Assembly: GCA_963792785.1 (NCBI GenBank)
Contig: CAWBXO010000002.1
Location: forward strand, 62,001-126,000
Length of the DNA: 64,000 nucleotides
From: CAWIMX01 sp963792785
GTDB lineage: Bacteria; Acidobacteriota; Vicinamibacteria; Vicinamibacterales; CAVVIG01
Direction of reading: 5' to 3'
Shown: one piece after another, positions 34,732 through 42,271 of the stretch
Layout of the letters: every line of letters starts with the position of its first letter
Numbering within the stretch: position 1 is the first letter of the stretch
The notes under the pieces: generated by a model
Database searches by the model: none
Told to the model about the DNA's origin: nothing
What the model saw: only the letters and a program-made list of their open reading frames with translations
Program-made: the position numbers and the translations under genes

Positions 34732-35136
34732 TTACGCGCCGGAGTCGACGGGCGGAGGAATGGGATCGTCCGGGTCGGGCCAGAAGCGCCGCGTCAGATA
34801 GTGCAGCGCGATGCCCACGCCCCAGCGCGCGCGCGCCGTGGCGACGAGCAGCACGCCGATCGCGGCGAAGAGCCCCAGACGGAACGCGGAATACCGGCGG
34901 AACAGGTCGAAGTAGACCAGGACGACGAGGATGGCGATCGGCACGCGGTCGCCCGCGACGACATAGAGCCAGGTGTCGCCGGGACGGCGCTCGTACACCA
35001 GCCCGCACACGGGGCAGGCCGGCAGTTGATCGGCCCAGCCGCGGTAGATCGGGCCCCGGCCGCAATGCGGGCAGCGGTTCCGGCAGCCGCGGCCGACGGC
35101 TCGCCAGGCGACGCGGGCGCGCGACTCGGCGCTCAG
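34732..35136 (-). CDS. DUF983 zinc-ribbon membrane protein
   Basis: About 134 residues. A zinc ribbon CPHCG...CPVCG is followed by YERRPGDTW and two hydrophobic segments (VPIAILVVLVYFDLF and FAAIGVLLVAT), the normal DUF983 layout. Function of the family is unknown. No ATG, GTG or TTG lies in frame close to the domain start; a CTG at 35136 overlaps the upstream gene's TGA as CTGA and is the best candidate. The start is therefore uncertain, the family assignment is not. Confidence 0.72.
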   Translation of the reverse strand: MSAESRARVAWRAVGRGCRNRCPHCGRGPIYRGWADQLPACPVCGLVYERRPGDTWLYVVAGDRVPIAILVVLVYFDLFRRYSAFRLGLFAAIGVLLVATARARWGVGIALHYLTRRFWPDPDDPIPPPVDSGA

Positions 35137-36263
35137 CGATCCACGCGCACGAACTTCTGCGCGCGGCGGCCGGTCCCGACTTCGGCCGTGTACAGATTGC
35201 CGTGCGAGTCGGTCGCCAGATTGTGGAGGAAGATGAACTGCCCGGCGTACCGGCCGATCCGCCCGAAGTGCCCGACCTCGGTCAGCGTCTTCCGATCGTA
35301 GATGTGGACGCGGCCGTTGCCGGCGTCGGCCAGGTAGAGGAACTGCTGCGCCGGATCCGGCGAGAACGCCACCGAGAAGGCCGTGCCGAGCAGGCGCGTC
35401 TTCCGCTCCACAAAGATCTCGCGCTGGAACGTGCCGTCGATCGTGAAGACCTGCATCCGGTTGTTCAGCCGGTCCGCCACATACACCAGGCCATCGTCGG
35501 ACACGCGGATGCCGTGGACCGTGTTGAACTGCTGCGACGGCGTGCCCTCGTACGTCGGGCGGTTGGACGCCTGATCGTCGGGGGGCTTGCCGTAGGCGCC
35601 CCACAGGCGCTTGAACGCGCCGGTGTCGGCGTCGAGCACGATCACGCGCCGGTTCACGTAGCCGTCGGCGACGAAGACCTCGTTGGTCTTCGGGTACACG
35701 TAGATGTCGGCGGCGTTGTTGAAGTTTTTCGTGTCGAGGCTGCCCTGGCTCTGCCCGCGGCGGCCGATCTGCATCAGGAACTTTCCCGCGCGCGTGAACT
35801 TGAGGATCATGTTCTCGGTGCGCTCCCGCAGGCGCGGGCCGCCGGCCGAGGAGATCCAGACGTTGTCCTTGTAGTCCACGAAGATGGTGTGCTCATCGGC
35901 GGGCCACTCGTAGCCCTCGCCGGCGCCGCCCCAGCCCTGGATGTAGTGGCCGTCGGCGTCGAACTCCATCACCGGCGGCGCTTCGGTGCAGCACTCCGCC
36001 TCGGGGTTGCCCGCCTTCTCGTCGGATTCGAGCGACCACGGTCGCTGGATGAGCCAGATGTGATCGCGCGCGTCCACGGCGATGCCGGACACCTGGCCGA
36101 GCGTCCACTGGGGCGGCAGCGTCGGCCAGAAGGGATCGACCTGGAAGGCCGGCACGGCCGGCTGGGCGGCCGCGCGCCGTTCGAGGACGCGTTCGACGGC
36201 GCCGAGCGCCGCGAGCACGATCAGCGCCGCGGCCAGTGTGGTGAGAGCACGAGCGCGTGCCAT
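35133..36263 (-). CDS. NHL-repeat beta-propeller protein (exported or anchored)
   Basis: 376 residues from the ATG at 36263, with GGAGGAA upstream. The N-terminus is a signal anchor (ALTTLAAALIVLAALGAV). NHL-type blades follow: VSGIAVDARDHIWLIQ, IFVDYKDNVWISS, VFVADGYVNRRVIVLD, VYVADRLNNRMQVF, FLYLADAGNGRVHIYD. This resembles peptidyl-alpha-hydroxyglycine amidating lyase-like and other six-bladed propellers, but specific catalytic residues cannot be assigned. The downstream DUF983 gene overlaps its stop by 4 bases. Confidence 0.78.
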   Translation of the reverse strand: MARARALTTLAAALIVLAALGAVERVLERRAAAQPAVPAFQVDPFWPTLPPQWTLGQVSGIAVDARDHIWLIQRPWSLESDEKAGNPEAECCTEAPPVMEFDADGHYIQGWGGAGEGYEWPADEHTIFVDYKDNVWISSAGGPRLRERTENMILKFTRAGKFLMQIGRRGQSQGSLDTKNFNNAADIYVYPKTNEVFVADGYVNRRVIVLDADTGAFKRLWGAYGKPPDDQASNRPTYEGTPSQQFNTVHGIRVSDDGLVYVADRLNNRMQVFTIDGTFQREIFVERKTRLLGTAFSVAFSPDPAQQFLYLADAGNGRVHIYDRKTLTEVGHFGRIGRYAGQFIFLHNLATDSHGNLYTAEVGTGRRAQKFVRVDR

Positions 36264-36303
36264 GCCGGTTTCCTCCGGCGCCACTCTACCACTATCGCCG
36301 CGA

Positions 36304-36978
36304 TCACCGGCGCGGCGCGGTCTCGACCAGGCCGCGCCACGCCTGGGCCGCGCGCACCGTGGTCTCGATGAGCGCGGCGCCGCACCAGAGAACGTCGGGC
36401 GCGGCGTCGGCGGCGTCGGGCGTCGCGGTCCACATGCGGCGGACGCTCAGCGCGACGCCGGCGATCGGCACGGACAGCCGGAAGACGGGCGGCGGCAGAC
36501 GCTCGTCGCGCGGCAGCTCGAGGCGGACGCCTTCGACGCTCAAGTCCACGATGCGCGAGGGCACGCCGTTCGCCTTCGCCCGGACGCTCGACAGCCGTCG
36601 CGGCGAGCGGCGCTCGGGCCGGCCCTCGAGAATCGCCATCAGCAGCATGCACAGCAGCGTGACGCGGTCGAGCGGACGCTCGACGTAGATGGCGTTCAGC
36701 CCTTCGGTGCGCGCCCGGGCGGCGAGATCCACCCCGCCGACGACCACGGGCGGGGTCTGCGGCCGGCGGGCCCGCCACGATCCGTGCAGATCGGCGCGCT
36801 CGGTGAGCCCGTAGTCCACGATGAATGCGAGGCTCAGCCGGCCGTTGATTTCCGCCGTCGCAGCGAGCGCGTCGCCCGCGAGCGCCGGCTCGTACCCTTC
36901 GCTGATGAGCCATTCGGCGACTGCCTGCCGTTCGTCGGCGGCACGGGAGGCGACGATCACGCGGGGCCGGACGGACAT
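36304..36978 (-). CDS. Degenerate receiver plus PilZ domain protein
   Basis: 224 residues. Residues 1-115 resemble a receiver (VIVASRAADERQAV, LAFIVDYGLTE) but lack the usual acidic pair after strand 1. Residues about 120-220 look like PilZ, with RRSPRR and DLSVEGVRLEL matching the RxxxR and D/NxSxxG c-di-GMP-binding motifs. It may be a c-di-GMP-responsive cytoplasmic regulator. The gene stands alone between the NHL gene and the divergent symporter gene. Confidence 0.68.
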   Translation of the reverse strand: MSVRPRVIVASRAADERQAVAEWLISEGYEPALAGDALAATAEINGRLSLAFIVDYGLTERADLHGSWRARRPQTPPVVVGGVDLAARARTEGLNAIYVERPLDRVTLLCMLLMAILEGRPERRSPRRLSSVRAKANGVPSRIVDLSVEGVRLELPRDERLPPPVFRLSVPIAGVALSVRRMWTATPDAADAAPDVLWCGAALIETTVRAAQAWRGLVETAPRR

Positions 36979-37090
36979 TGGTCAGCCGGAGGCACAGCAT
37001 GGGGCATGCCGCCCGCAATGGCCCGCAAACGCGGGGATCGGCGCCGGCGCCGCCGACAGAATCGGCATCGCGCCCACAGGATTCGCGCGG

Positions 37091-37119
37091 TTGACACCGC
37101 CGGACCGGCCCGGTAGCGT
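37091..37119 (+). promoter_or_regulatory. Candidate sigma70 promoter (TTGACA-17-TAGCGT)
   Basis: A perfect -35 TTGACA (37091-37096), a 17-base spacer and TAGCGT (37114-37119), which keeps the most conserved -10 positions. It ends 8 bases before the ATG at 37128, so transcription would start at or next to the start codon of the symporter gene. Confidence 0.45.
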
Positions 37120-37127
37120 CGAGCGTC

Positions 37128-38414
37128 ATGGCGCAGCACAACCGTATCCTCCTCGGTCTGGTCGCCGGCCTCGTCCTCGGCGTCGGCGCGAACCTGGCGG
37201 TCGGCGGATCGGCGGGCCTCGAGCGGCTGATCGTCTACGTCACCGATCCGGTGGGGCGGCTGTGGCTGAACGGGCTGATCATGATCGTGATTCCCCTCGT
37301 GATCTCGACCCTCGCACTCGGCGTCGCGGGCCTCGGCTCGATCGCGCGCGTCGGCCGCATCGGCGCGCTCACACTCCTGACGTTCCTCTCGCTGACCGCG
37401 ATCGCCGCGACCATCGGCCTGGTGCTGGTGAACGTCGTGCGGCCGGGCTCGCGCCTCGATCCCGGGATCCGCGCGGGCCTGATGGAGACGTACCAGAGCC
37501 AGTCGGACCAGGCGATGGGCCTCGCCGAGGGCGGGCTCAGCATGGACCTGCTCGTGAACATCGTGCCGCGCAACCCCGTGCGCGCGATGGCCGACTTCAA
37601 CATGCTCGGCGTGATCTTCTTTTCCCTGATGGTCGGCGTCGCGCTCACGCGCATCCCGGCCGAGCGGGCGCGGCCCCTGCTCGACGTGCTCGAGAGCATC
37701 GCCCACGTCAGCGTGGCCGTCATCGATCTCGTGATGGCCGTCGCGCCGCTCGCCGTCGCGTGCCTGATCTTCAGCGTCACGGCGCGCTTCGGGCTGGATC
37801 TCCTCGCCAGCCTCGCCCGCTACGTGCTGACGGTCGTCTCGGGCCTCGCGCTGTTCATGGCGGTGGTCTACCCGCTCTTCCTCAAGTTCATCGCGCGGCG
37901 CAGCCCGGCCGCGTTCTTCCGCGAAGCGTGGATCGTGATGATGACGGCGTTCTCGACCTCCTCGAGCAACGCCACGCTGCCCACGACGCTGCGCGTGGCC
38001 GAGGAGCGGCTGGGCGTGCCCAACGAGGTGGCGGGCTTCGTGGTGCCGCTCGGGGCCACGATGAACATGAACGGCACGGCGCTCTTCGAGGGCGTCACCG
38101 TGCTGTTCGTGGCGCAGGTGTTCGGGATCACCTTGTCGCTCGGCCAGCAGCTGCTCGTGGTGCTGATGTCGGTGGTGGTGGCCATCGGCACGGCCGGCGT
38201 GCCCGGCGGCTCGATCCCGCTGCTGATGATCGTGCTCGGCATGGTGGGCGCGCCGATGCAGGGCATCGCGATCGTGCTCGGCGTCGATCGCATCCTCGAC
38301 ATGTGCCGCACCACGGTCAACGTCACCGGCGATCTGGTGACGACGACGATCGTCGAGCGCTTCGCCGGCATCCCACCCGAGGTCAGCGCGCGGCCGCTCG
38401 TCAGTTCGGACTAG
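37128..38414 (+). CDS. Dicarboxylate/amino acid:cation symporter (DAACS family)
   Basis: 428 residues, about eight membrane helices plus two hairpins. Diagnostic motifs are the Ser-rich hairpin FSTSSSNATLPTTL near residue 277 and the cation/substrate-binding GATMNMNGTALFEGV near 308, followed by GTAGVPGGSIPLL. This is the GltP/DctA fold, importing glutamate/aspartate or C4-dicarboxylates with Na+ or H+. A good TTGACA promoter sits directly before the ATG and there is no room for a ribosome-binding site. Confidence 0.9.
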   Translation: MAQHNRILLGLVAGLVLGVGANLAVGGSAGLERLIVYVTDPVGRLWLNGLIMIVIPLVISTLALGVAGLGSIARVGRIGALTLLTFLSLTAIAATIGLVLVNVVRPGSRLDPGIRAGLMETYQSQSDQAMGLAEGGLSMDLLVNIVPRNPVRAMADFNMLGVIFFSLMVGVALTRIPAERARPLLDVLESIAHVSVAVIDLVMAVAPLAVACLIFSVTARFGLDLLASLARYVLTVVSGLALFMAVVYPLFLKFIARRSPAAFFREAWIVMMTAFSTSSSNATLPTTLRVAEERLGVPNEVAGFVVPLGATMNMNGTALFEGVTVLFVAQVFGITLSLGQQLLVVLMSVVVAIGTAGVPGGSIPLLMIVLGMVGAPMQGIAIVLGVDRILDMCRTTVNVTGDLVTTTIVERFAGIPPEVSARPLVSSD

Positions 38415-38432
38415 GGCGACCACCACTCACTC

Positions 38433-38791
38433 GTGGCCTGGCAGCGGGCCGACGATCTATTCATCGAGCTGCATCGTCTTGCGCTGACGGAGTTTCCGGC
38501 TCATGAGCGGTTCTCGAACTTGGTGGGCAGCTGCGGCGAGCGGCCTACTCGGTCGCCGCCAACATCGTGGAAGGATTTGCCCGCCGCTATCCCAGGGCAC
38601 GAGCCAATTTTCTCAATATCTCCGAGTCGTCGCTGGCTGAAGTTGGCTATTGTCTGCACGTCGCACGGCGACTCGAATACATCAGCGACAGCCGGTACGC
38701 CGAACTCGATCGGAGGGTCCGCGGCGTGGCAGCCCCGCTCGTCGGGTTGATTCGCGCCGAAGCGCGACAAGAACCCACCCGACCTACCTGA
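38433..38791 (+). pseudogene. Four-helix-bundle protein (S23/TIGR02436 type), frameshifted
   Basis: The N-terminal part (WQRADDLFIELHRLAL, FPAHERF) and the C-terminal part (NIVEGFARRYPRA, FLNISESSLAEVGYCLHVAR) of the family are in different frames. The break falls at TTGGTGGGCAGCTGCGG, where the family expects LVGQLRRAAYSVAANI; one missing G (or two extra bases) explains it. The whole product would be about 119 residues, the usual length. It lies just after the symporter gene. Function of the family is unknown. Confidence 0.65.
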
Positions 38792-38803
38792 CCTACCTGC
38801 CCC
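38774..38803. repeat. Intergenic repeat, CCCGACCTACCTGACC type
   Basis: Tandem CCCGACCTACCTGACCTACC units lie at the end of the four-helix-bundle remnant, before the convergent REC/PEGA gene. Related to 6922-6958. Confidence 0.6.
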
Positions 38804-38810
38804 AAAAGAG

Positions 38811-40034
38811 CTACGGCGCGCTGAAATCCACATCCACCGTCACGGGCGCCACCGTGACGATGATCATGCGGCTGCGCTCGACGCCGGCGGCGTTGCGCAG
38901 CCGGACCTCGCGCGTGCCGACGTCGGCCGGCAGGTCGAGCAGCGGCGTCTGGCCGACGGGCTCGCCGTCGAGCCACACCTCTGCGGGCTCGTTCGCCGAG
39001 ATGGTAATGGACGACCGTGGGGGCAGGATCGACACGCGCGTGGTCTTGGCCGGCTCGATATCGATCCGGCGCGTGTCCTCGAAGCCGAAGCGCTGGTTGC
39101 GGAAGGTGATGTCGTGCGCGCCGGGCGACAGCATGATCAGGTTGTGCTCGTCGATCCGCACGGCCCGGCCGCGCTCGCTCGCCGAGACCTCGAAGGGTGC
39201 GAACACCGCCACCCAGCCGGGAATGCTGCTGCCGGCCATGGCGTTCGCCGCGGCGGGCGCGGCCGGCTCCGCGGATTCGGGCGCCGGCGCGGCGTCGGCC
39301 GGCGCGGTCGCGACCGGCCGGTTGCGGAAGTCCTCGATCCACTGCATCACGTACGGGCGGCCCTTCAGGCCCGCATAGGAGACGAGGCCGATGGCGGCGG
39401 CGGCCACGGCCAGCCTCGGCGCCCAGCGCAGGAGCGGCGATCCAACGGCGCGCAGTGCCGTCCCGGCCCCGCTCGCGGCCGCGCCGATCGCGGATCCCGC
39501 GCCGCGGCCGATCGCCGCAATCGCCGGCCCGAGCCACGGCTCGCGCTCGACCTCGGGCTCGGGTTCGGGCTCGTCGTCGAGAGCCGGTCTGACGGTCGGG
39601 GGCGCTGCGGCCGCCACGGCGCTCGCCGCAGCCGGCGCGGCGAGCGGCACGTCCGCCAGCCCCCTGCGCCGGCCACGGATCCACGCGACGAGGGCGCGGG
39701 CTGCGGCGACGAGGGGCTCGCGAAGCGCGGCCTCGACCTCGGCCGCGATGGCGCGGGGATCCGACGCCTCGCCGACTTCGTCGAGGGCCGGGATGAGCAG
39801 CGTCGGCACGTCATGGCCGGCGCGGTCGCGCAGATGTGTGCAGATCGCGCCGGCGGCGTCGGGATCGAGTTCGGCGGGCAGGAGCACGGCGTCTGGCAGC
39901 CGGCGGTCGATGGCCGCGATCGCCGTCTGGGGCGCGTCCACGACGGTCAGTTCGTGCCCGGCGAGGGCGAGGCGCACCTCGTCGAGCGCCGCTCGGCGGG
40001 CGCCGTCTGGATCGACCGCCAGAATCAGCGCCAT
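38811..40034 (-). CDS. Pseudo-receiver plus PEGA-domain membrane protein
   Basis: 407 residues. Residues 1-120 resemble a receiver (LILAVDPDGARR, PDAVLLPAELD) but the phospho-acceptor Asp position is not conserved. A Pro/Glu-rich linker leads to one hydrophobic segment near 205-225. The C-terminal periplasmic part (about 260-407) ends in a PEGA-type domain (ITISANEPAEVWLDGEPVGQ). It is probably anchored with the pseudo-receiver in the cytoplasm. It is divergent from the coiled-coil PilZ gene and likely works with it. Confidence 0.7.
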   Translation of the reverse strand: MALILAVDPDGARRAALDEVRLALAGHELTVVDAPQTAIAAIDRRLPDAVLLPAELDPDAAGAICTHLRDRAGHDVPTLLIPALDEVGEASDPRAIAAEVEAALREPLVAAARALVAWIRGRRRGLADVPLAAPAAASAVAAAAPPTVRPALDDEPEPEPEVEREPWLGPAIAAIGRGAGSAIGAAASGAGTALRAVGSPLLRWAPRLAVAAAAIGLVSYAGLKGRPYVMQWIEDFRNRPVATAPADAAPAPESAEPAAPAAANAMAGSSIPGWVAVFAPFEVSASERGRAVRIDEHNLIMLSPGAHDITFRNQRFGFEDTRRIDIEPAKTTRVSILPPRSSITISANEPAEVWLDGEPVGQTPLLDLPADVGTREVRLRNAAGVERSRMIIVTVAPVTVDVDFSAP

Positions 40035-40112
40035 GCTGCCGCACCTTTTCGCATTGACAAAGCCCGTGCCGACACACCAAAACTATACGTCGGCTGCCCG
40101 ACGAAAATACCA

Positions 40113-41975
40113 GTGCGCGCTGCAAAGTCCGGATCGAAGACCTCGCCCCAGGAGATCGGCCAGCCTCTGACGGATCTGGCCCAGCAGGAGCTCGACGCGC
40201 TCCGGCAGACGCTCGATCTGCGCCTCACGGCGCTCGAGACCGCGCTCGAGACCCCCGGCCACGGCGACTCGCTCGAGCGGCTCGTGCTCGATCTCGCGCG
40301 CGTCGCGACCGAGGAGGCCGCGGCGGCCTCTCGGCAGGCGGCGCTGCACGCCGAGACGCAGGCCCGGCGTCAGATCGCCGCGCGCGACCAGGCCGAGACC
40401 GCGGCGCGGACGGCCTTCGACGAGGAGCGCGCGGGCCTCGAGGCGCGGATCGCCGCCGAGCGGCAGACGGCCGCGGGACTGCAGCAGGCGCTCGACGAGG
40501 CGCGGAAGACGATCGCCGCGGGCGACGCGGCGACGGACGCGGCGCTGCACGACCTGCGCGACGAGATGGAGAAGGCGATCGCGCAGGCGCGGCGCGATCA
40601 GGCGTCGGCCGTCGACAAGGAGCGCGGCGAGCGCGCGCGCCTGCAGGAGCAGTTCGAGGCGGAGCGAAAAGCCCGCGCCCAGATCGAGAACACGCTCGAC
40701 CAGGAACGGCAGGCGCGCGCGGCCGACGCGGCCGCCCTGGCCGCCGCGGGGCAGGATCTCGCGCGCCTCGAGGCCGCCGTCGAGGCCGAGCGGAGCACGG
40801 GCGGGCAGATCGGCGCCGCGCTCGAGGCCGAGCGCGAGGCCCGCGTGGGCGACCGCGCCGCGCTCGCCGAGGAGCGCTCCGCGCGCGAGCAGGAGCGCGC
40901 CACGTACGAAACCGCGGCCACGCGGCTCGCCGAGTCGCTGGCGAAGCTGCAGCAGGAGCTGGACGAGGCGCGCCGCGAGCTGGACGCGCGGGGCACGGCC
41001 GCCGACTCGGCCCGCACCGACAGCCAGACGCTGGCGGCGCGGCAGGCCGAGCTCGTGCAGGCGCTCAACGACGTCGAGGCCCGCGCCGAGGCGGCCGAGC
41101 GCGACCGCGACGCCGCCGCCCGCGACCGCGACAGCCTGTCCCGGGAGCGCGACAGCCTCGCGCGCGAGCGCGATGGCCTGAAAGCGGATCGCGACGCCGC
41201 CGCGCGCGATCTCGAGCGGATGTCGCGCGACCTCGACCTCGCGCGCACCGGCTCGACCGACGCGAGCACCGAGTCGAGCGAGCGCTTTCTGGCCGTCGAG
41301 GCCGAGCGCACGAAGCTCGCGACGGCGCTGCGCGAGGCCGAGACCGAGCTCGATCACGTGTTGCGGGAGCGGGACGTGGCGGTGGCCAAGCTCGACTCGG
41401 CCAGCGAAGCGGCCGAGATCGCCGAGAAGGACGCCATCGCGCGCTACCAGCAGCTCCAGGCGTCCGCCGAGCAGCGCATCCGCGCTCTCGAGCTCGAGCT
41501 GCTCCAGAAACCCAGCGAGTCCACCCGCGATGTCGAGCTCACCGCCTCGCTGACGCCGGACGAAGACGACGTGATCGCCGTGGTGAACGTGCCGGCCGAC
41601 CTGCCGGCCGAGTCCGAGGCCCGGGACGACGCGCCCGCGCCCGCGGCGGCGCCCGAGTACGGGGCCCCGCGCCGCGCGAGCCGCCTCGCCTTCGCGACGA
41701 ACCTCGAGATTCAGATCGACGGCTCCGCCGCGGCGCTCATCGACCTGTCCATCACCGGGGCGCAGGTCATCGCTGACGTGGCGCTCAAGCCGAACCGCGG
41801 CGTGAAGATCGTCCTGCCCGGCGACAAACCCCTCGTGTGCCGCGGCAAGGTCGTGTGGGCGCGCCTCGAGACCCACGCGCGCGGGACGCTGCGCTACCGG
41901 GCCGGCGTGCTCTTCACCGAGGTCAAGGAAGCGGCAATCGAGGCGTTCATGGCGCGCTATACGGACGGGACGTAA
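40113..41975 (+). CDS. Long coiled-coil protein with C-terminal PilZ domain
   Basis: 620 residues from the GTG at 40113. Residues about 10-480 are an almost unbroken coiled coil rich in Ala/Arg/Glu, including an RDxx-type segment (AERDRDAAARDRDSLSRERD). An acidic linker follows (LTPDEDDVIAVV). The C-terminal PilZ domain (about 520-612) keeps both c-di-GMP motifs, RRASRLAF and DLSITGAQV. It may be a filament-like or scaffold protein whose end senses c-di-GMP; this is inference. The start is set by the divergent gene and lacks a clear ribosome-binding site. Confidence 0.75.
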   Translation: MRAAKSGSKTSPQEIGQPLTDLAQQELDALRQTLDLRLTALETALETPGHGDSLERLVLDLARVATEEAAAASRQAALHAETQARRQIAARDQAETAARTAFDEERAGLEARIAAERQTAAGLQQALDEARKTIAAGDAATDAALHDLRDEMEKAIAQARRDQASAVDKERGERARLQEQFEAERKARAQIENTLDQERQARAADAAALAAAGQDLARLEAAVEAERSTGGQIGAALEAEREARVGDRAALAEERSAREQERATYETAATRLAESLAKLQQELDEARRELDARGTAADSARTDSQTLAARQAELVQALNDVEARAEAAERDRDAAARDRDSLSRERDSLARERDGLKADRDAAARDLERMSRDLDLARTGSTDASTESSERFLAVEAERTKLATALREAETELDHVLRERDVAVAKLDSASEAAEIAEKDAIARYQQLQASAEQRIRALELELLQKPSESTRDVELTASLTPDEDDVIAVVNVPADLPAESEARDDAPAPAAAPEYGAPRRASRLAFATNLEIQIDGSAAALIDLSITGAQVIADVALKPNRGVKIVLPGDKPLVCRGKVVWARLETHARGTLRYRAGVLFTEVKEAAIEAFMARYTDGT

Positions 41976-42271
41976 CCGAGGATCGCGGCCGCCAGGCGCC
42001 GAACGATCACGTCGTCTCGCTGCAATCACACGTAAGCCACAGAGACACAGAGACCACAGAGACAAGACCCGACGTCTCTCGGTGATCTCCGTGTGTCTGT
42101 GACCAATTGACCGTCCTCTGCCCGACGAGCGCGTGGACGGTTGGGCGACCTCCAGCCGCTTCCGCCGGTTTCAGGTCAGCAGCTCAACCGACTTAAGTAG
42201 ATAGACGCGATCCGTTCTCTGTGTCCTCTGTGTCTCTGTGGCCAACATCCTGATCGCCGCGTGACAGCGGA
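41976..42271. repeat. CACAGAGA repeat family between convergent genes
   Basis: No gene is seen. 42037-42065 is a run of CCACAGAGACACAGAGACC units. 42074-42104 holds a complementary copy (GTCTCTCGGTGATCTCCGTG onward). 42213-42243 holds another complement (CTCTGTGTCCTCTGTGTCTC onward). The first can pair with either of the other two. This is yet another unit sequence at a convergent gene end. Confidence 0.75.

Noticed and set aside
40053..40090. TTGACA near 40055 as promoter of the coiled-coil PilZ gene
   Set aside because: The nearest -10-like TATACG is about 24 bases downstream, well outside the 16-18 base spacing.
41090..41220. Internal DNA repeat in the coiled-coil gene (GCGCGACCGCGAC-type units)
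   Set aside because: It encodes the RDRDSLxRE coiled coil in frame; it reflects the protein repeat, not an independent element.
42037..42243. CACAGAGA repeats as a CRISPR array
   Set aside because: There are no regularly spaced identical repeats with unique spacers and no cas genes; copies are in opposite orientations.
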